A stretch of 64,000 nt of DNA from Rheinheimera sp. MMS21-TC3 (GCF_032229285.1 NZ_CP135084.1:3038001-3102000), one strand, 5' to 3'. Shown: positions 39,315-49,195, counted from the stretch's first letter. Program-made: numbers and translations. Notes: generated by a model not told the origin, from the sequence alone.

Positions 39315-42071
39315 TTATTTTGCGCAGCTATCTAGCAAATAGGCGATATGCTGATACTCAATGCCACTGTGTCTAGACAGCCCTATCTCGCAGCTTCGAC
39401 TGCTAGAGACACCTTGAACACAAGCTGCAACTTGTGGTTTTAAACTATCTAAGGCAGAAGCATTAAGCTCTGGTAGTACAAAGCCTTTATCACCAGCAAA
39501 GCCGCAACAACTAATGCCTTCTGGGATCACTAGCTGTTCAGTACAGGCTGCCACTAACAGTTTTAGCTTATCGGCTTGGTTAAGTTGACTGGCACTACAG
39601 GTTAAATGCAAGGCGACTGGGGTTGATAACTTAGTGAGTTGTAATTTAGACAGCACACAATCTGCTAAAAAGTCGACGCTGTCATACAGTTTTAAGCGCG
39701 CATCTAGCTTAGCCTTTAAGGTTAAGCTACAGGGGCTGCTATCAGAAAAAATAGGTAACCTTCCCTTGTCGCTAACCTTAAGTAACCATTGCTCAAGCTG
39801 TTGCTGTTTTTGCTCGGCTGCGGCAAATTGGCCCTTAGAATGAAACGGCATGCCGCAACATTGACTATCAATACCTTCTGCGAGAATAAGCTGATAACCC
39901 GCTTTGGCTAACAATGATTGCATTACCTCAATTAAACTACGCTTATTTTGGCTAGTTGCCGCCGGCCCCATAACTCGCCCTGTGCAGCTGGCCAGATAAA
40001 TAATAGGAATAAGCTCATCTGTTAATTTAGTAGTAATTTTGTGCTGATTTGCCTGCATATAATGAGCACTAGGCATAGCCTGATGCCAAAAAGGCAGTAT
40101 TTTATGTAAAGTATTGCCAAAGCTTAAGCCATAGCGCGCAGCTTGAGCCATAAGGCTAAATTGGCTAGCCATTAGCTTAGCCAGCCCCTGCCAGCGTCGG
40201 TTATTAGTTGCCCTTAACTGGCGAGTTAAATCACCGGTGTTTATCCCCACCGGGCAAGCGGTTTGACACATACCACAAGCAGCGCAGCTATCATTGCCTT
40301 GATATTCATAAGCTTTAGTTAGCTGCTTTACGCGCTGTTTATTAGCCCCCGTTCGGTTAAGACTGGCGATTTCACGCTGAATTACAATGCGCTGCCTTGG
40401 TGTTAAGGTAAGCTTACGTGACGGACAAACCGGCTCACAGAAACCACATTCAATGCATTTATCGACTATAGGCTTTGTTGCCGGTAAAGGCTTTAAGCTT
40501 TGTAAATGAATTTGCTTGTTATGACTTAACACCACATCGGGATTAAGCAGTGATTGCGGATCGAGCAGCTGCTTAATTTGCCACATAAGCTGATAAGCGT
40601 CGCTGCCCCATTCTAATTCAACAAAAGGCGCCATATTACGGCCAGTGCCATGTTCGGCTTTTAATGAGCCGTTAAACTCTACCGCCACTAATTGGGTTAC
40701 AGCCTGCATAAAGGCAGCATATCTGCTTATTTCTTGCGGTTGCTCAAAGCTTTGGCTAAAAACAAAATGCAAATTGCCCTCAAGGGCATGACCAAAAATA
40801 ATTGCCTCATTATAATGATACTGCGCAAACAGCTGCTGTAACCTAAATACCCCTTGGGCTAGTTTTTCAACCGGAAAGGTAACATCTTCAATAATAACCG
40901 TAGTGCCGGTTTCACGCATAGCGCCAACAGCGGGGAAAGTGCCTTTACGAATAGCCCATAGCTGATTGTAGATCTTAGGATCAGTACTAAACCCAACTTT
41001 TTGTTCAAGCGCATATCCTTGCAGTGCTGTGTTTATTTGTTGTATTTGCTGTTGTAACCCAGTTGCTGAGGCGGCTGTGGTTTCAATAAGTAAGGCACTG
41101 GCTGAATGAGACAATTGCTTTATCCACGCAGGCATGCCGGCTTTTTGCTCAATAGAGCTTAAGCTGCGCCTATCGAGCAATTCAACGGCTACTACCGGTT
41201 GTTGCTTTAACAGCCTAACCGCTTCGCAGCATTGCTCTATATTAGCAAACACTAACAAGGCAGTAGCACGATTAGGATAATCTGGCACTGTATTTAAGGT
41301 TACTGAGCTAATAAAACCTAAGCAGCCTTCTGAGCCCACCATTAAATGCAGCAATATATCGATAGGATCGGTAAATTCAGTTAGCGCATTCAGCGAAAAG
41401 CCGGTGGTATTTTTTAAACGATACTTATGTCGAATTTTAGCCGTTAATGCTGTATTAGCCTTGGTTTGCTCGGCTAAATGACTTAATGCGGCTAATAAAC
41501 TGGCATGGCTTTGCCTAAATGCCGTAACGCTAGCGGCATCTTCGCTGTCTAGCACTGTGCCATCGAACAACACTAGCCGCATACCAGCTAAAGTTTGAAA
41601 GCTATTTTGCGCCGTACCACAACACATACCACTGGCATTATTAGCAATAATGCCGCCAATTTTGCAGCTATTAATTGATGCGGGATCGGGGCCAATTTTG
41701 CGCTGAAACTTGCGCAGTACGGTATTGGCATCAGTGCCAATTACCCCAGGCTGCAAGCGAATTTGCTCACCTAAGCCTCGTACTTCTCGCTGCTGCCAGT
41801 TTTCGCCTAATACAATTAATACTGAATCAGTAACGGCCTGCCCCGACAAACTAGTGCCAGCAGCACGAAATGTAATAGCAACTCGGTGCTGGTAGGCTAA
41901 TTTAATAAGACTGATTACTTCAAGTTCAGTCTCTACCCGCAGCACCAATTTAGGAACTAAGCGATAAAAGCTAGCATCAGTGCCATAAGCGAGCCTAGCT
42001 ATAGCATCATCAAAATAGCGCTCGCTTGGGATTACCCCTTTAACTGATTTTATAAACTGCGGGGATAACAT
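39315..42071 (-). CDS. FAD-binding and [4Fe-4S] D-2-hydroxyacid dehydrogenase (Dld-II / YdiJ-like)
   Basis: A 918-aa single-chain oxidoreductase. In order: FAD-binding PCMH domain (about 35-260, with RAAGTSLSGQA and IANNASGMCCG), C-terminal FAD-oxidase domain (about 270-510), two [4Fe-4S] motifs (C539/542/545/549 and C596/599/602/606) and a CCG cysteine-rich domain (CCGMPFHSKGQ, CCGFAGDKGF). This layout is shared by quinone-linked D-lactate dehydrogenase Dld-II of Shewanella and by E. coli YdiJ, a D-2-hydroxyglutarate oxidase. No lldEFG genes are adjacent, so I cannot separate D-lactate from D-2-hydroxyglutarate. Confidence 0.85.
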   Translation of the reverse strand: MLSPQFIKSVKGVIPSERYFDDAIARLAYGTDASFYRLVPKLVLRVETELEVISLIKLAYQHRVAITFRAAGTSLSGQAVTDSVLIVLGENWQQREVRGLGEQIRLQPGVIGTDANTVLRKFQRKIGPDPASINSCKIGGIIANNASGMCCGTAQNSFQTLAGMRLVLFDGTVLDSEDAASVTAFRQSHASLLAALSHLAEQTKANTALTAKIRHKYRLKNTTGFSLNALTEFTDPIDILLHLMVGSEGCLGFISSVTLNTVPDYPNRATALLVFANIEQCCEAVRLLKQQPVVAVELLDRRSLSSIEQKAGMPAWIKQLSHSASALLIETTAASATGLQQQIQQINTALQGYALEQKVGFSTDPKIYNQLWAIRKGTFPAVGAMRETGTTVIIEDVTFPVEKLAQGVFRLQQLFAQYHYNEAIIFGHALEGNLHFVFSQSFEQPQEISRYAAFMQAVTQLVAVEFNGSLKAEHGTGRNMAPFVELEWGSDAYQLMWQIKQLLDPQSLLNPDVVLSHNKQIHLQSLKPLPATKPIVDKCIECGFCEPVCPSRKLTLTPRQRIVIQREIASLNRTGANKQRVKQLTKAYEYQGNDSCAACGMCQTACPVGINTGDLTRQLRATNNRRWQGLAKLMASQFSLMAQAARYGLSFGNTLHKILPFWHQAMPSAHYMQANQHKITTKLTDELIPIIYLASCTGRVMGPAATSQNKRSLIEVMQSLLAKAGYQLILAEGIDSQCCGMPFHSKGQFAAAEQKQQQLEQWLLKVSDKGRLPIFSDSSPCSLTLKAKLDARLKLYDSVDFLADCVLSKLQLTKLSTPVALHLTCSASQLNQADKLKLLVAACTEQLVIPEGISCCGFAGDKGFVLPELNASALDSLKPQVAACVQGVSSSRSCEIGLSRHSGIEYQHIAYLLDSCAK

Positions 42072-42239
42072 TTCTACCTCGGTGACCAGTAAGCCATTAT
42101 GATCAATAATAGTAAGCAGGCTAACTTTGCTTGTATAAATTTTGATTGTAAAGCAACAAGGCAGAATTAACTTAGAAGGCGAAACAGACTTAACAGGATA
42201 AAAAAATAAAGAAAGGATGACAAGCTAACTAAGGTTAGC

Positions 42240-42291
42240 AAAAAAACGACAACCTGACTTGTCAGCTTTAGCCGCAAGTCAGGTTGTCGTT
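42240..42291 (-). terminator. Strong terminator after hrcA-grpE
   Basis: A perfect 16-bp stem (42247-42262 with 42276-42291) with a 13-base loop, followed on the minus strand by a run of eight T residues. It lies about 57 bases past the grpE stop and isolates the downstream dehydrogenase gene. Confidence 0.92.
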
Positions 42292-42348
42292 ATTAATATC
42301 ATTTTTTACTACAAGGTACTGCTTAACTTATTGCTAATAACCGCAGAT

Positions 42349-42921
42349 TTATTCTGGCGCTTTAGCAACACCTACCATTGCGGGGCGTAATAAACGACCA
42401 TTTAATTCATAGCCCTTTTGCATAACAAAAGTAACAGTGTTTGGCGCAAACTCTGTTGTTGGCATAGTAGTCATAGCTTCATGCAAGTCTGGGTTAAAAG
42501 GCTCACCTTGTGGGTTAATTTGATTAACACCATACTTAGCTACTACATCTAAAAATCCTTTTAAGGTTAAATCTACCCCTTCAGCAAAGCCTTTAAGTTG
42601 CTCATTTTCACGATCAACAAACTCTAAAGCCCGCTCTAAATTATCAGCTACAGATAGCAAATCTGCAGCGAACTTTTCTAGAGCAAATTTATGGGCTTTT
42701 TCAACATCTAAAGATGCGCGGCGACGGGTATTTTCAGCATCAGCTTTTATCCGCAGCATTAAATCTTTTTGTTCGGCCAATTGCGCTTGAGCCTGATTTA
42801 ATTCTGTTTCTAATTTAGTAATAATATCTTGCTCAGCCGACAATTCGACTGGTTCACCTTGTTCATTCCCTGGCTGAGTCTGCTCAGTATGGATATCGTT
42901 TGGCTGTTTTTGCTCTGTCAT
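42349..42921 (-). CDS. grpE: Nucleotide exchange factor GrpE
   Basis: A 190-aa DnaK co-chaperone releasing ADP. A long N-terminal coiled coil (about 30-90, LETELNQAQAQLAEQKDLML) is followed by the diagnostic RRASLDVEKAHKFALEKF and, in the beta domain, VTFVMQKGYELNGRLLRPAMVGVAK. The first 25 residues are polar and Gln/Glu-rich. Second gene of hrcA-grpE, 42 bases after hrcA. Confidence 0.97.
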   Translation of the reverse strand: MTEQKQPNDIHTEQTQPGNEQGEPVELSAEQDIITKLETELNQAQAQLAEQKDLMLRIKADAENTRRRASLDVEKAHKFALEKFAADLLSVADNLERALEFVDRENEQLKGFAEGVDLTLKGFLDVVAKYGVNQINPQGEPFNPDLHEAMTTMPTTEFAPNTVTFVMQKGYELNGRLLRPAMVGVAKAPE

Positions 42922-42963
42922 GTGTTACTACTCCCAAATTATGTAGGTGTATTATGGGGATCC

Positions 42964-43980
42964 TTACTGCCGATTCAAGTGCAAACTTAATTGTCTTGCA
43001 CAGGCGCTTACCAGCGGAATTAAACGGCCATAATCCATTCTTCTGTGTCCTAGCAAAGCGACAAAACGCTGCGGCTCAGCCTGATATCGTTGCGTTATAA
43101 TACTGACATTTGCTAATTCTGCAAAACCCGATTCTTTGCCTAATAATAACTTAGGATGGTCATCTTTGGTTATGGTCTGCAATAAAGACATTAACCCTTC
43201 AGGATAATCCAACAACTGCATGACTTGCTGTAAGGCTGGGCTTTGTTGATAATCTGGCGTTAATAACAATTGATGTTGACCAAAAATAATAGGTTGGTGC
43301 TGCTGTAACTCATCTAAACTTAACTGACCCAATACTTTTCGTAATAATGCTTGGCATAAATCATTTTCATTACGCACCACATTGCCTAAACGCTCTATGC
43401 CTTCCTGCCACTGGCCGCCACTTAGGGCAGCATTTAATAAACATAAAACCTTACTTAAAGTGGCATTATCAATAGTGTGTTCGCAGTGTAAAATTCGGTG
43501 TAAAATATCGCCATCTTCGTCTATTACTACTAATAATAAGCGATCGCTGGCTAAACGCACTAAATCAATTTGCCGTACCATACGGGTTTCAGCTTTAGGT
43601 GCGCTAATAATAGCAACAAAACCTGTTAAGTTGGTGAGTAACTGGCCGGCTTGTTGGCATAATAAGGAAACTGGCAACTGGGCGGTTAATTTACGTTGCA
43701 GCTCTGTACTCCACATGGCAGATAACGGCTGCAGCCGCATTATTTTATCTATAAAAAACCGGATGCCTTTAGTGGTAGGAATACGACCTGCTGAAGTATG
43801 TGGCGAACGAATTAAGCCTTGCTGTTCAAGCAACATCATGGAGTTACGCACCGTTGCTGAACTTACAGCTAACTCAGCATGCTGCGCCAACAACTTAGAT
43901 GAAACCGGCTGACCATCTAATAAATACTGTTCAACAATCAATTTAAGTATTAAATCAGAGCGATTTAGCGATAATGTCAT
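42964..43980 (-). CDS. hrcA: Heat-inducible transcription repressor HrcA
   Basis: A 338-aa winged-helix repressor. SSATVRNSMMLLEQQGLIRSPHTSAGRIPTTKG spans the recognition region (about 47-80; named here by its ends only), and the C-terminal GAF-like domain contains the QIDLVRL and GHRRMDYGRLIPLV blocks. HrcA binds the CIRCE repeat to repress chaperone genes and needs GroEL to fold. The ATG at 43980 is preferred over a TTG six codons upstream because the sigma32 start would leave that codon without a usable leader. No CIRCE is seen in this window. Confidence 0.93.
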   Translation of the reverse strand: MTLSLNRSDLILKLIVEQYLLDGQPVSSKLLAQHAELAVSSATVRNSMMLLEQQGLIRSPHTSAGRIPTTKGIRFFIDKIMRLQPLSAMWSTELQRKLTAQLPVSLLCQQAGQLLTNLTGFVAIISAPKAETRMVRQIDLVRLASDRLLLVVIDEDGDILHRILHCEHTIDNATLSKVLCLLNAALSGGQWQEGIERLGNVVRNENDLCQALLRKVLGQLSLDELQQHQPIIFGQHQLLLTPDYQQSPALQQVMQLLDYPEGLMSLLQTITKDDHPKLLLGKESGFAELANVSIITQRYQAEPQRFVALLGHRRMDYGRLIPLVSACARQLSLHLNRQ

Positions 43981-44009
43981 GCCTAGTTCCCAATACAAAT
44001 GTAAGCTTT

Positions 44010-44037
44010 ATATGGGGACGTTTGACAGTTATTCAAG
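44010..44037 (-). promoter_or_regulatory. sigma32 heat-shock promoter of hrcA-grpE
   Basis: On the minus strand CTTGAAT (44037-44031) and CCCCATAT (44017-44010) are 13 bases apart; the -10 matches the CCCCATNT consensus fully. Predicted transcription starts about 23 bases before the hrcA ATG. Confidence 0.88.
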
Positions 44038-44106
44038 CTACAATTGCTACTAGTGTCTGGCTAAGGCTACCGCTATACTAAATACAAGCTGTGTAAGGAA
44101 CCTACT

Positions 44107-44988
44107 ATGTCTGACGCTTTTACAACTATTGGCCTAATTGGCAAACCGCATCATGCCGGAGCTAATCAAACTCTACTTAGCCTATATCAGTTTCTCCAAG
44201 ACCGTGGTTTAACCGTATTTATAGAACAAAGAGTAGCCGATTCATTAAATTTACCAGAAGCTAAAGTGCTAGATTTAGTAGAACTTGGTAAGCAGTGTGA
44301 CTTAGCTATAGTGGTTGGCGGCGATGGTAATATGCTTGGTGCAGCAAGAGTACTAGCTAGATTTGATATTGCTGTTTTAGGCGTTAACCGCGGTAACTTA
44401 GGCTTCTTAACCGATTTAGCCCCAGAAAGCTTTCAGCAACCTTTAAATGAAGTACTCGCCGGCAATTTTGTCACTGAGCACCGCAACTTACTGGAAATAA
44501 CAGTGCATCGACATGGCATTGTTAAAAGCAGTAATAGCGCAGTTAACGAGGCGGTGTTACACGCTGATAAAGTCGCCCATATGATTGAGTTTGAAGCTTA
44601 TATCAATGATGAATTTGTGTTTTCGCAGCGCTCTGATGGCTTAATTATTAGTACTCCTACCGGTTCTACAGCTTATTCACTTTCTGGTGGCGGGCCTATT
44701 TTAACCCCAGATTTAGATGCAGTTAGCTTAGTACCCATGTTTCCACATACTTTAAGTAGCCGGCCCTTAGTGGTTTCAGGTAACAGTGAAATTCGCTTAA
44801 AGGTTGCGAGTACCAATGACGCTCACCTACAAATAAGTTGCGACAGCCATGTAATTTTAGCCGTTATGCCTGGCGACGATATTTATATTCGTAAACATCC
44901 TACGCCATTACGCTTAGTTCACCCGCCTGGTTATAGTTACTTTCACGTCTTACGAAATAAACTTGGCTGGGGCAGCAAACTTTATTAA
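44107..44988 (+). CDS. nadK: NAD kinase
   Basis: A 293-aa ATP-NAD kinase making NADP+. The GGDGN motif ([15 protein letters not shown], about 63-77), the NE/D region [10 protein letters not shown] and the [23 protein letters not shown] block are all in order. The gene is divergent from hrcA and followed by recN; the grpE/nadK/recN neighbourhood is common in gammaproteobacteria. Confidence 0.97.
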   Translation: MSDAFTTIGLIGKPHHAGANQTLLSLYQFLQDRGLTVFIEQRVADSLNLPEAKVLDLVELGKQCDLAIVVGGDGNMLGAARVLARFDIAVLGVNRGNLGFLTDLAPESFQQPLNEVLAGNFVTEHRNLLEITVHRHGIVKSSNSAVNEAVLHADKVAHMIEFEAYINDEFVFSQRSDGLIISTPTGSTAYSLSGGGPILTPDLDAVSLVPMFPHTLSSRPLVVSGNSEIRLKVASTNDAHLQISCDSHVILAVMPGDDIYIRKHPTPLRLVHPPGYSYFHVLRNKLGWGSKLY

Positions 44989-45025
44989 AAACTGACTTGC
45001 TAAGAATTAATTTCCGATATAAAGT

Positions 45026-45045
45026 TACTGTATAAATAACCACTG
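45026..45045. promoter_or_regulatory. LexA (SOS) box upstream of recN
   Basis: TACTGTATAAATAACCACTG agrees with the E. coli LexA consensus TACTGTATATATATACAGTA at 15 of 20 positions; the left half-site is perfect and the right is degenerate. It lies about 77 bases before the recN start and overlaps a possible -10 (TATAAA). Confidence 0.65.
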
Positions 45046-45121
45046 TTATTTTAATCAGCCTTCCTAGTGCTTTTTGCTAATAGTTTATAGGCTGCAACAT
45101 GGATTGAAACGGGAGCCTTAT

Positions 45122-46795
45122 ATGCTGTGTCATTTGCACATTAGTAACTTTGCTATAGTACGCGCATTAGAAATCGATTGGGCTGATGGCATGAGCACCA
45201 TCACCGGAGAAACCGGTGCCGGTAAGTCAATTGCTATTGATGCTTTGTCATTATGCTTAGGTGAGCGCGCTGATGCCAGCGTTGTTAGGCCAGGTGCTGA
45301 TAAAGCCGATATTGTTGCTACTTTTGATGTTAGCAAGCTCACTGCTGCACAAAAATGGCTAACCGATCAAGACTTAGCTATGGCTAATGACTGTATAGTT
45401 CGCCGAGTGATCAGTAGTGAAGGCCGCTCTCGTGGTTATATTAACGGCGTACAAGTGCCAGCGCAGCAACTAAAAACCCTTGGCCAGCATTTACTAAGCA
45501 TTCATGGCCAACACGCTCATCAACAATTATTAAAAAGTGATTACCAGCGCCAACTAATCGACAGTTTTGCTGGCCACCAAGTTGCCATTAACAACACTAA
45601 AGAGGCATGGCGGCAATGGCAGCAATTACAAGCTGAATATGCCGAATTAGAGCAATCAAAACAACAACGAGACGCTCAGCGCCAATTATTAGAATATCAA
45701 GTCGCCGAGTTAGATAGCTTTTCTCCCGCTGCTGACGAATATGCTAATTTAGAAGCTGAGCACAACTTACTTAGCCATGGCCAAACCTTGTTAAGTCAAA
45801 GCCAACAAGTTGTGCAACTACTGTATGATGACGAGCAACAAAATATCTACCAAGCCTTATCGGCTGCGCATAGTCAACTAGAACAGCTCTGTATACTCGA
45901 CCCTAGCCTTAGCGGCATTAGCCAAATGCTAAATGATGCCTTAGTCCAAACCGAAGAAGCCAGTCGAGAATTGCGGCGCTATAGTGACAAAATGGAGCTT
46001 GACCCAGAGCGATTAGACTTTATTGATCAGCGACTTGGTCAATGGTTAGCCTTGGCTCGTAAGCACCAAACTAGCAATGAAGAGCTACCCGCATTACACC
46101 AGCAACTTAGTAGTCAATTGGCAGAGCTAACTTGTAATGATGAACGCTTAGCAATGTTGGCAGATAGTATTGAACAAGCAAAACAGCATTATGCTGAGCA
46201 AGCACAATTGTTAAGTAAGCAACGTCAAGCTGCTGCCGAGCAATTAAGCCAAAAAATTAGTGCCAGCATGCATGAACTAAGTATGAGCAATGCAAAGTTT
46301 AACATTCAACTAACAGAGTTAACCTTAAACCAAGCCAGCATTAACGGCATTGATGCTGTTGAGTTTCAAGTATCCACCAACCCAGGTCAACCATTACAAG
46401 CAATGCAAAAAGTAGCTTCTGGCGGTGAGTTATCACGGATAAGCTTGGCCATCCAAGTAATTTTGGCCGACAAAGTAACTACACCTACCTTAATATTTGA
46501 TGAGGTCGACGTAGGCATTAGTGGCCCCGTCGCTGCTGGGGTGGGTCGCTTACTTAGACAGTTAGGCGAAAAAACACAAATTATTTGTGTTACCCATTTA
46601 CCTCAAGTTGCCAGCCAAGGCCATCAGCAACTTTTTGTTGAAAAGTATACCGACGGCGTAAACACCGAGACTCGTATGCTTACCTTGAATGACGAGCAAC
46701 GTATTGGAGAAATTGCTCGTTTATTAGCGGGTGAAAACATCAGTGCCAGCGCCTTAGCTAATGCTAGAGAACTTTTATGTGCACCTGTAGTCTGA
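45122..46795 (+). CDS. recN: DNA repair protein RecN (SMC-like)
   Basis: A 557-aa SMC-family ATPase in double-strand-break repair. Walker A GETGAGKS (29-36) is followed by a long coiled coil (about 155-370, with many Gln/Glu), the ABC-type signature KVASGGELSRISLA and Walker B TLIFDEVDVGISG. I start at ATG 45122, giving MLCHLHISNFAIV as in E. coli (MLAQLTISNFAIV); the frame is open for another 16 codons upstream. A LexA box lies upstream. Confidence 0.97.
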   Translation: MLCHLHISNFAIVRALEIDWADGMSTITGETGAGKSIAIDALSLCLGERADASVVRPGADKADIVATFDVSKLTAAQKWLTDQDLAMANDCIVRRVISSEGRSRGYINGVQVPAQQLKTLGQHLLSIHGQHAHQQLLKSDYQRQLIDSFAGHQVAINNTKEAWRQWQQLQAEYAELEQSKQQRDAQRQLLEYQVAELDSFSPAADEYANLEAEHNLLSHGQTLLSQSQQVVQLLYDDEQQNIYQALSAAHSQLEQLCILDPSLSGISQMLNDALVQTEEASRELRRYSDKMELDPERLDFIDQRLGQWLALARKHQTSNEELPALHQQLSSQLAELTCNDERLAMLADSIEQAKQHYAEQAQLLSKQRQAAAEQLSQKISASMHELSMSNAKFNIQLTELTLNQASINGIDAVEFQVSTNPGQPLQAMQKVASGGELSRISLAIQVILADKVTTPTLIFDEVDVGISGPVAAGVGRLLRQLGEKTQIICVTHLPQVASQGHQQLFVEKYTDGVNTETRMLTLNDEQRIGEIARLLAGENISASALANARELLCAPVV

Positions 46796-46862
46796 AAGAA
46801 GGTTTTTATCGGCACGCCGGATAGGGTATGATGAACGCATTCAGTAAGAGTAGACAGAACAT

Positions 46863-47216
46863 ATGAAAGCAGTTTTAACCACAGCATTACTAATTATTGG
46901 CCTTAGCAGCCTAAGCGCATGCAGCAGTTGGGTATATCGGATTGATATACCTCAAGGCAACTTTTTAGAACAAAAAGACATTAATAAGTTACGGGTAGAA
47001 ATGACTAAAGAGCAAGTGCTATATGTTTTAGGCAGCCCAGTTGCTAGTAATGCCTTTGATAATGATACTTGGCACTATTTTTATTCATTAAAAAGTGGCA
47101 TGGGTAATAATGATTTTAAAAAGCAGCTGATTATTACTTTTAATCAAAACAGATTACAAGATATCAGTGGCGACTACGAAAAATCTGAAAACTTTAACCA
47201 GCCTTTAGATATTTAA
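46863..47216 (+). CDS. bamE: Outer-membrane assembly lipoprotein BamE
   Basis: A 117-aa lipoprotein of the BAM complex that inserts beta-barrel proteins. The lipobox LSSLSAC gives lipidated C20. Then come YRIDIPQGNFLEQKDINKLR, MTKEQVLYVLGSPV and DTWHYFYSLKSG, the conserved BamE (SmpA/OmlA) core. The recN-bamE / rnfH-ratA / smpB order matches E. coli and Vibrio. It is followed by a terminator shared with rnfH. Confidence 0.96.
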   Translation: MKAVLTTALLIIGLSSLSACSSWVYRIDIPQGNFLEQKDINKLRVEMTKEQVLYVLGSPVASNAFDNDTWHYFYSLKSGMGNNDFKKQLIITFNQNRLQDISGDYEKSENFNQPLDI

Positions 47217-47230
47217 GCTTAATTATAAAC

Positions 47231-47267
47231 AAAACGTTTAAACTTATATAAATAGTTTAAACGTTTT
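47231..47267. terminator. Bidirectional terminator between bamE and rnfH
   Basis: AAAACGTTTAAACT (47231-47244) and AGTTTAAACGTTTT (47254-47267) pair over 14 bp with a 9-base loop, with T runs on both strands. It overlaps the last codons and stop of rnfH. Confidence 0.88.
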
Positions 47268-47598
47268 TGTTATCCGCTAATCTACCACCCGTCACCTTAT
47301 CGGCGCGGCCTTCTTGTTTGGCTTTTTCAGCACGCCTGCGGCGTAAATCCTTAGGATCAGCAATTAATGGCCTATATATTTCTATTCTGTCGCCTTCTTT
47401 AACAGTATCAGTCAGCTTTACTGTTCTACTCCAAACGCCAACTTTTTGTTGCGACAAATCAATTTCTGGATATTGCTGCAAAATACCAGATAAGGCAATA
47501 ATCTGCTCTACGGTGGCATCTGCTGCTACCGATATGGTTAATATCGTTTGCTTTGTAGGCAAGGCAAAAGCCACTTCAACCATCAGTTGATCAGCCAT
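47257..47598 (-). CDS. rnfH: RnfH-family ubiquitin-like protein
   Basis: A 113-aa protein of the RnfH/RatB (UPF0125) family with a beta-grasp fold. [37 protein letters not shown] covers the diagnostic C-terminal part (about 55-92). The function is poorly understood. It overlaps ratA by 8 bases, the pairing seen in E. coli (ratA-ratB). Confidence 0.9.
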   Translation of the reverse strand: MADQLMVEVAFALPTKQTILTISVAADATVEQIIALSGILQQYPEIDLSQQKVGVWSRTVKLTDTVKEGDRIEIYRPLIADPKDLRRRRAEKAKQEGRADKVTGGRLADNKNV

Positions 47599-48034
47599 TT
47601 ACTTCTCCGTATACTTGCTTAGCGCGTATAGTAAAAGCATTAACCATAGAGGCGGCTAATTCGCCAAACACTTTACCAAACGCAAATTGAACTAATTTAT
47701 TTGAGAATTCAAAATCTAATTTAAGCACAACTTTACAGGCCTTGTCATTTAGTGGGATAAACTCCCAAGCACCCTGTAACTTTTTAAATGGACCATCAAC
47801 TAAATGCAGATCAATTCTCTGATAAGGGTGAAAGGTATTGCGAGTAGTAAAAGTATGGCTAATTCCGGCCTTGGAAACTTGCAATGACGCCACCATCTCT
47901 TGTTCAGACTGATTAACAATACGTGCAGCAGTACAGCCTGGTAAAAACTGTGGATATTCCGGTACTCTATTTACCAAGTCAAACATCTGTTTAGCGCTAT
48001 AAAAAACCAAAGCACTGCGCTCAATTTGTGGCAT
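47591..48034 (-). CDS. ratA: RatA, START/polyketide-cyclase family protein
   Basis: A 147-aa START-domain protein. [21 protein letters not shown] and [13 protein letters not shown] are the conserved opening. In E. coli RatA is reported to bind 50S subunits and block subunit joining; related COQ10 proteins bind ubiquinone, so a quinone role is also possible. Divergent from smpB, as in many gammaproteobacteria. Confidence 0.92.
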   Translation of the reverse strand: MPQIERSALVFYSAKQMFDLVNRVPEYPQFLPGCTAARIVNQSEQEMVASLQVSKAGISHTFTTRNTFHPYQRIDLHLVDGPFKKLQGAWEFIPLNDKACKVVLKLDFEFSNKLVQFAFGKVFGELAASMVNAFTIRAKQVYGEVNG

Positions 48035-48140
48035 ACTCTATCCCCTTTATTGTCGCGGCAGATTGTAACAGAATAACGGGCTGCAACAAGGCTAGCACCA
48101 AAGCAATTCATTAATACAGGGCCGTAAATACTGGCAAATT

Positions 48141-48623
48141 ATGACTAAAAAAACTAAAAGTAAAAATACAAACGGTACTATAGCGCTTAATAGAAAAGCG
48201 CGGCACGAGTACTCTTTAGAAGATCGCTTTGAAGCGGGTATCAGCTTACAAGGCTGGGAAGTAAAGAGCATTCGCGAGGGTAAAGTTAACTTGTCTGATT
48301 CTTATGTCATCATTAAAAATGGCGAAGCATTTTTATTTGGTGCTCAGATTCAACCGTTAAACAATGCCTCTACTCACGTTGTATGCGATCCAGATCGCAG
48401 CCGTAAACTGCTGTTGCATAAGCGTGAATTAAGTAAGCTAATTGGCCTAACAGAACGCGAAGGCTATACCCTTATTACTACTGCTATGTATTGGAAAGCC
48501 TGCTGGGTAAAACTTGAATTTTATTTAGCTAAGGGTAAAACAAATTACGATAAACGCGATGATATTAAAGATCGTGACTGGTCGCGTGAAAAAGAGCGGA
48601 TGATGAAGCATTCTCGCCGTTAA
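48141..48623 (+). CDS. smpB: SsrA-binding protein SmpB
   Basis: A 160-aa tmRNA-binding protein for trans-translation. Conserved [39 protein letters not shown] and the basic C-terminal tail [20 protein letters not shown] are present; the tail mimics a codon-anticodon duplex in stalled ribosomes. Its RNA partner ssrA lies 150 bases downstream on the same strand. Confidence 0.98.
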   Translation: MTKKTKSKNTNGTIALNRKARHEYSLEDRFEAGISLQGWEVKSIREGKVNLSDSYVIIKNGEAFLFGAQIQPLNNASTHVVCDPDRSRKLLLHKRELSKLIGLTEREGYTLITTAMYWKACWVKLEFYLAKGKTNYDKRDDIKDRDWSREKERMMKHSRR

Positions 48624-48772
48624 TAAGCGTAAGCAGGACTTGAATTATTAATATTCATCCCCATATATATAGCAGTTGGTAAACATAGTAAGTTGTAATG
48701 GTGCTTGTATAAGTAACTACTGCAACGTACAATGTATAAACACTAAGAGTGTAAGTGTTTCACACAGAATTC

Positions 48773-49133
48773 GGGGCTGATTCTGGATTCGACGAGATTC
48801 ACGACCTCCTAAGTGCATGCCGAGGTGCGGTAGGCCTCGTAAAAAAACCGCAAAAAACTAGTCGCAAACGACGAAACGTACGCAATCGCTGCTTAATAGG
48901 CAGTAGATAGCTCTTCCCCTCACGCATGCCTGTAAGCTGAGACTCTGGAAGATCACCCCCAACAGGATCGCGTCGCGTCTTCGCCTGGAGACAAACCGTT
49001 AAAACCAATCAGGCTCGCCCGACGATAGCCTGCCATTCGGCGCTCATAGGGTTAACTAAATGAATGTGCTAAGCATGTAGTACTGAAGAGCTAGGTTTTT
49101 CGGACGCGGGTTCAACTCCCGCCAGCTCCACCA
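48773..49133 (+). ncRNA. ssrA: Transfer-messenger RNA (tmRNA)
   Basis: A 361-base one-piece tmRNA. The 5' end GGGGCTGATTCTGGATTCGACG pairs its first seven bases with CAGCTCC at the 3' end, which is followed by the encoded CCA (49131-49133). The T-arm GGTTCAACTCC is present. The resume frame at 48864-48896 reads A-N-D-E-T-Y-A-I-A-A then TAA, against ANDENYALAA in E. coli, keeping the C-terminal AA that ClpXP and other proteases recognise. It adjoins smpB, and a terminator follows. Confidence 0.97.
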
Positions 49134-49167
49134 AAACACAGACCTAGACAGTCTCTAAACGTCCACT

Positions 49168-49195
49168 AACCCAGCGTAACTGCTGGGTTTTTTAT
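49168..49195 (+). terminator. Terminator after ssrA
   Basis: AACCCAGC (49168-49175) and GCTGGGTT (49182-49189) pair over 8 bp with the loop GTAACT, followed by a T run on the plus strand. Confidence 0.92.

Noticed and set aside
43981..43998. TTG start for HrcA
   Set aside because: It lies too close to the predicted sigma32 start and adds residues not typical of the family; ATG 43980 is better.
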